Under the pieces are notes generated by a model. It saw only the letters and a program-made list of their open reading frames with translations, ran no database searches and was not told where the DNA came from. A stretch of DNA of 64,000 nucleotides from Astur gentilis (lineage: Eukaryota > Chordata > Aves > Accipitriformes > Accipitridae). This document shows, piece after piece, positions 62,891 through 64,000 of this stretch; within the stretch, counting starts at the first letter, position 1, and every line of letters starts with the position of its first letter. The stretch lies in assembly GCF_929443795.1 (NCBI RefSeq), contig NC_064880.1, positions 51,853,605 to 51,917,604 of the forward strand, read 5' to 3'. A program made the translations under genes and the position numbers.

Positions 62891-64000
62891 TAGATAAATT
62901 ACTGTTTTGTTTTGGTTTAAGAAAACTTAGACCTATAAATACAAGTTCAACAAACATAAAGGATGTGTGTAAGGGAAGTGAAAGTTCTACTGCAAGAAGA
63001 GAGATTAAAATATTTATATGAAGTTTTCCTGGCATTACCTCTCAGGATGTTGTGAAGCTAGATTTGTTAATATTTGCAAGGCATAAAATACTACAGTGAT
63101 GCGGATGCAGGCCTATAAACTCTTACAATTAAACACGAGGATGTGCACCATTTGATCAGGAGGGAGTGGACTCGCTGATGCTGATGTTCGCCTCAGCACA
63201 CTTGGAGTACAGGATTTCTGGTAGCTTTAATGAAGTTTTTATATACCAGGAAACCTGGTTTTGAAATTGCCTGTTTCTGATTCTCCAAGCTCCTGGTATG
63301 CCGAGATATCCAGTTATACAGGAAGAAATTACTTTTCGCTAGGAATGCACCTCCCTGGCTGAAATACAGCTTAGGACTGTACCGAGCTGACAATTTGCCC
63401 ATTTTTTCCTTCTTTGGTTGGAGACTAGGATAGCAATCTTTCTGACGAATCAGCAACTGAAATAATATCTCTTCCTGATGGACTATTGTCCAGCTACTGT
63501 TCGCACAGATGCAAATCCCTCAACATCTGTATTTCCAAGCCTTACAAGGACAGACCCCTCTTCAGACAAGAGGGATTTTTTTCCCCCAAATACAGGATCT
63601 TTGCACGTCTGAATTGTGACTTTCTTTTTAGGTCTTTGGTCATATGGGTCTTTCTTTTTTGTACTCTTTTAGTAATAGAACTTCACATATTTGTCAATCT
63701 ATTCCATTCATAAGGAAGTTTGACTTTGTTCACCTCGGAAGAGCTCCGTAAAAGCCAAATGTTTCTTCAAGAGTTCCCAAGAGAGGAGAAGGAGAACCTG
63801 AAAGAAAATGTTCCACGTGGTACTCGGAGCCCAACCGAAGAATGGGAGAGGCCCAGGTCACAGGGAAATCAACGTCTTCGTGATAATGTGTAAAACACAT
63901 TGCTACGGCACAGCTAAACAAAACACAGCCCAGAAAGACTACTGTTCTAAACATTAAAACCATAATGAATTAAACACCAATTGGCTTTAAAGTGTCAGTA
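62891..64000. other. Unique non-coding sequence to window end
   Basis: No gene or known repeat is recognised. Open frames at 63193-63456 and 63730-63963 (minus) and 63486-63713 (plus) are short and carry no domain. Confidence 0.5.

Overview
The window looks like a gene-poor, AT-rich stretch of a vertebrate nuclear genome, most likely a bird. Two observations support the bird call. There is a CR1 LINE tail with the classic avian 3' end at about 1.94-2.04 kb, and a complete solo LTR at 30.5-31.6 kb whose start and end match a family I know from neoavian genomes. I see no mammalian Alu, B1 or L1 sequence and no bacterial-style gene organisation. Every open frame I read is short, lacks a recognisable domain, and is explained by AT-rich sequence, homopolymers or the GC-rich LTR. 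I therefore annotate no protein-coding gene, tRNA, rRNA or CRISPR array.

Layout. From 0 to 2.1 kb there is an AT-rich microsatellite, then a roughly 250-bp imperfect palindrome (608-860) and the minus-strand CR1 tail. From 2.1 to 30.5 kb the sequence is unique and AT-rich. It holds homopolymer tracts, an old CR1/L3-like LINE relic (12.5-12.7 kb), and CpG-retaining patches near 6.6, 14.2, 21.1 and 23.0 kb. A stretch at 28.5-29.2 kb reads like a 3' UTR on the minus strand. The solo LTR (30,545-31,563) is flanked by a 5-bp target-site duplication (GACTG) and contains a degenerate five-unit minisatellite. From 31.6 to 64 kb the sequence is again unique and AT-rich, with further A/C-rich low-complexity tracts, a 19-bp tandem triplet, CpG-rich patches at 58.8-59.0 and 62.0-62.2 kb, and stretches that read like conserved non-coding elements (best near 55.0 kb).

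Best reading: an intergenic desert or a very long intron, possibly next to a developmental regulator, with candidate cis-regulatory elements instead of genes. The most unusual single structure is the 608-860 palindrome. Its form recalls the ancient palindromic repeats described in vertebrates, but I cannot name its family from sequence alone. CpG counts and alignments here were made by eye and are approximate.
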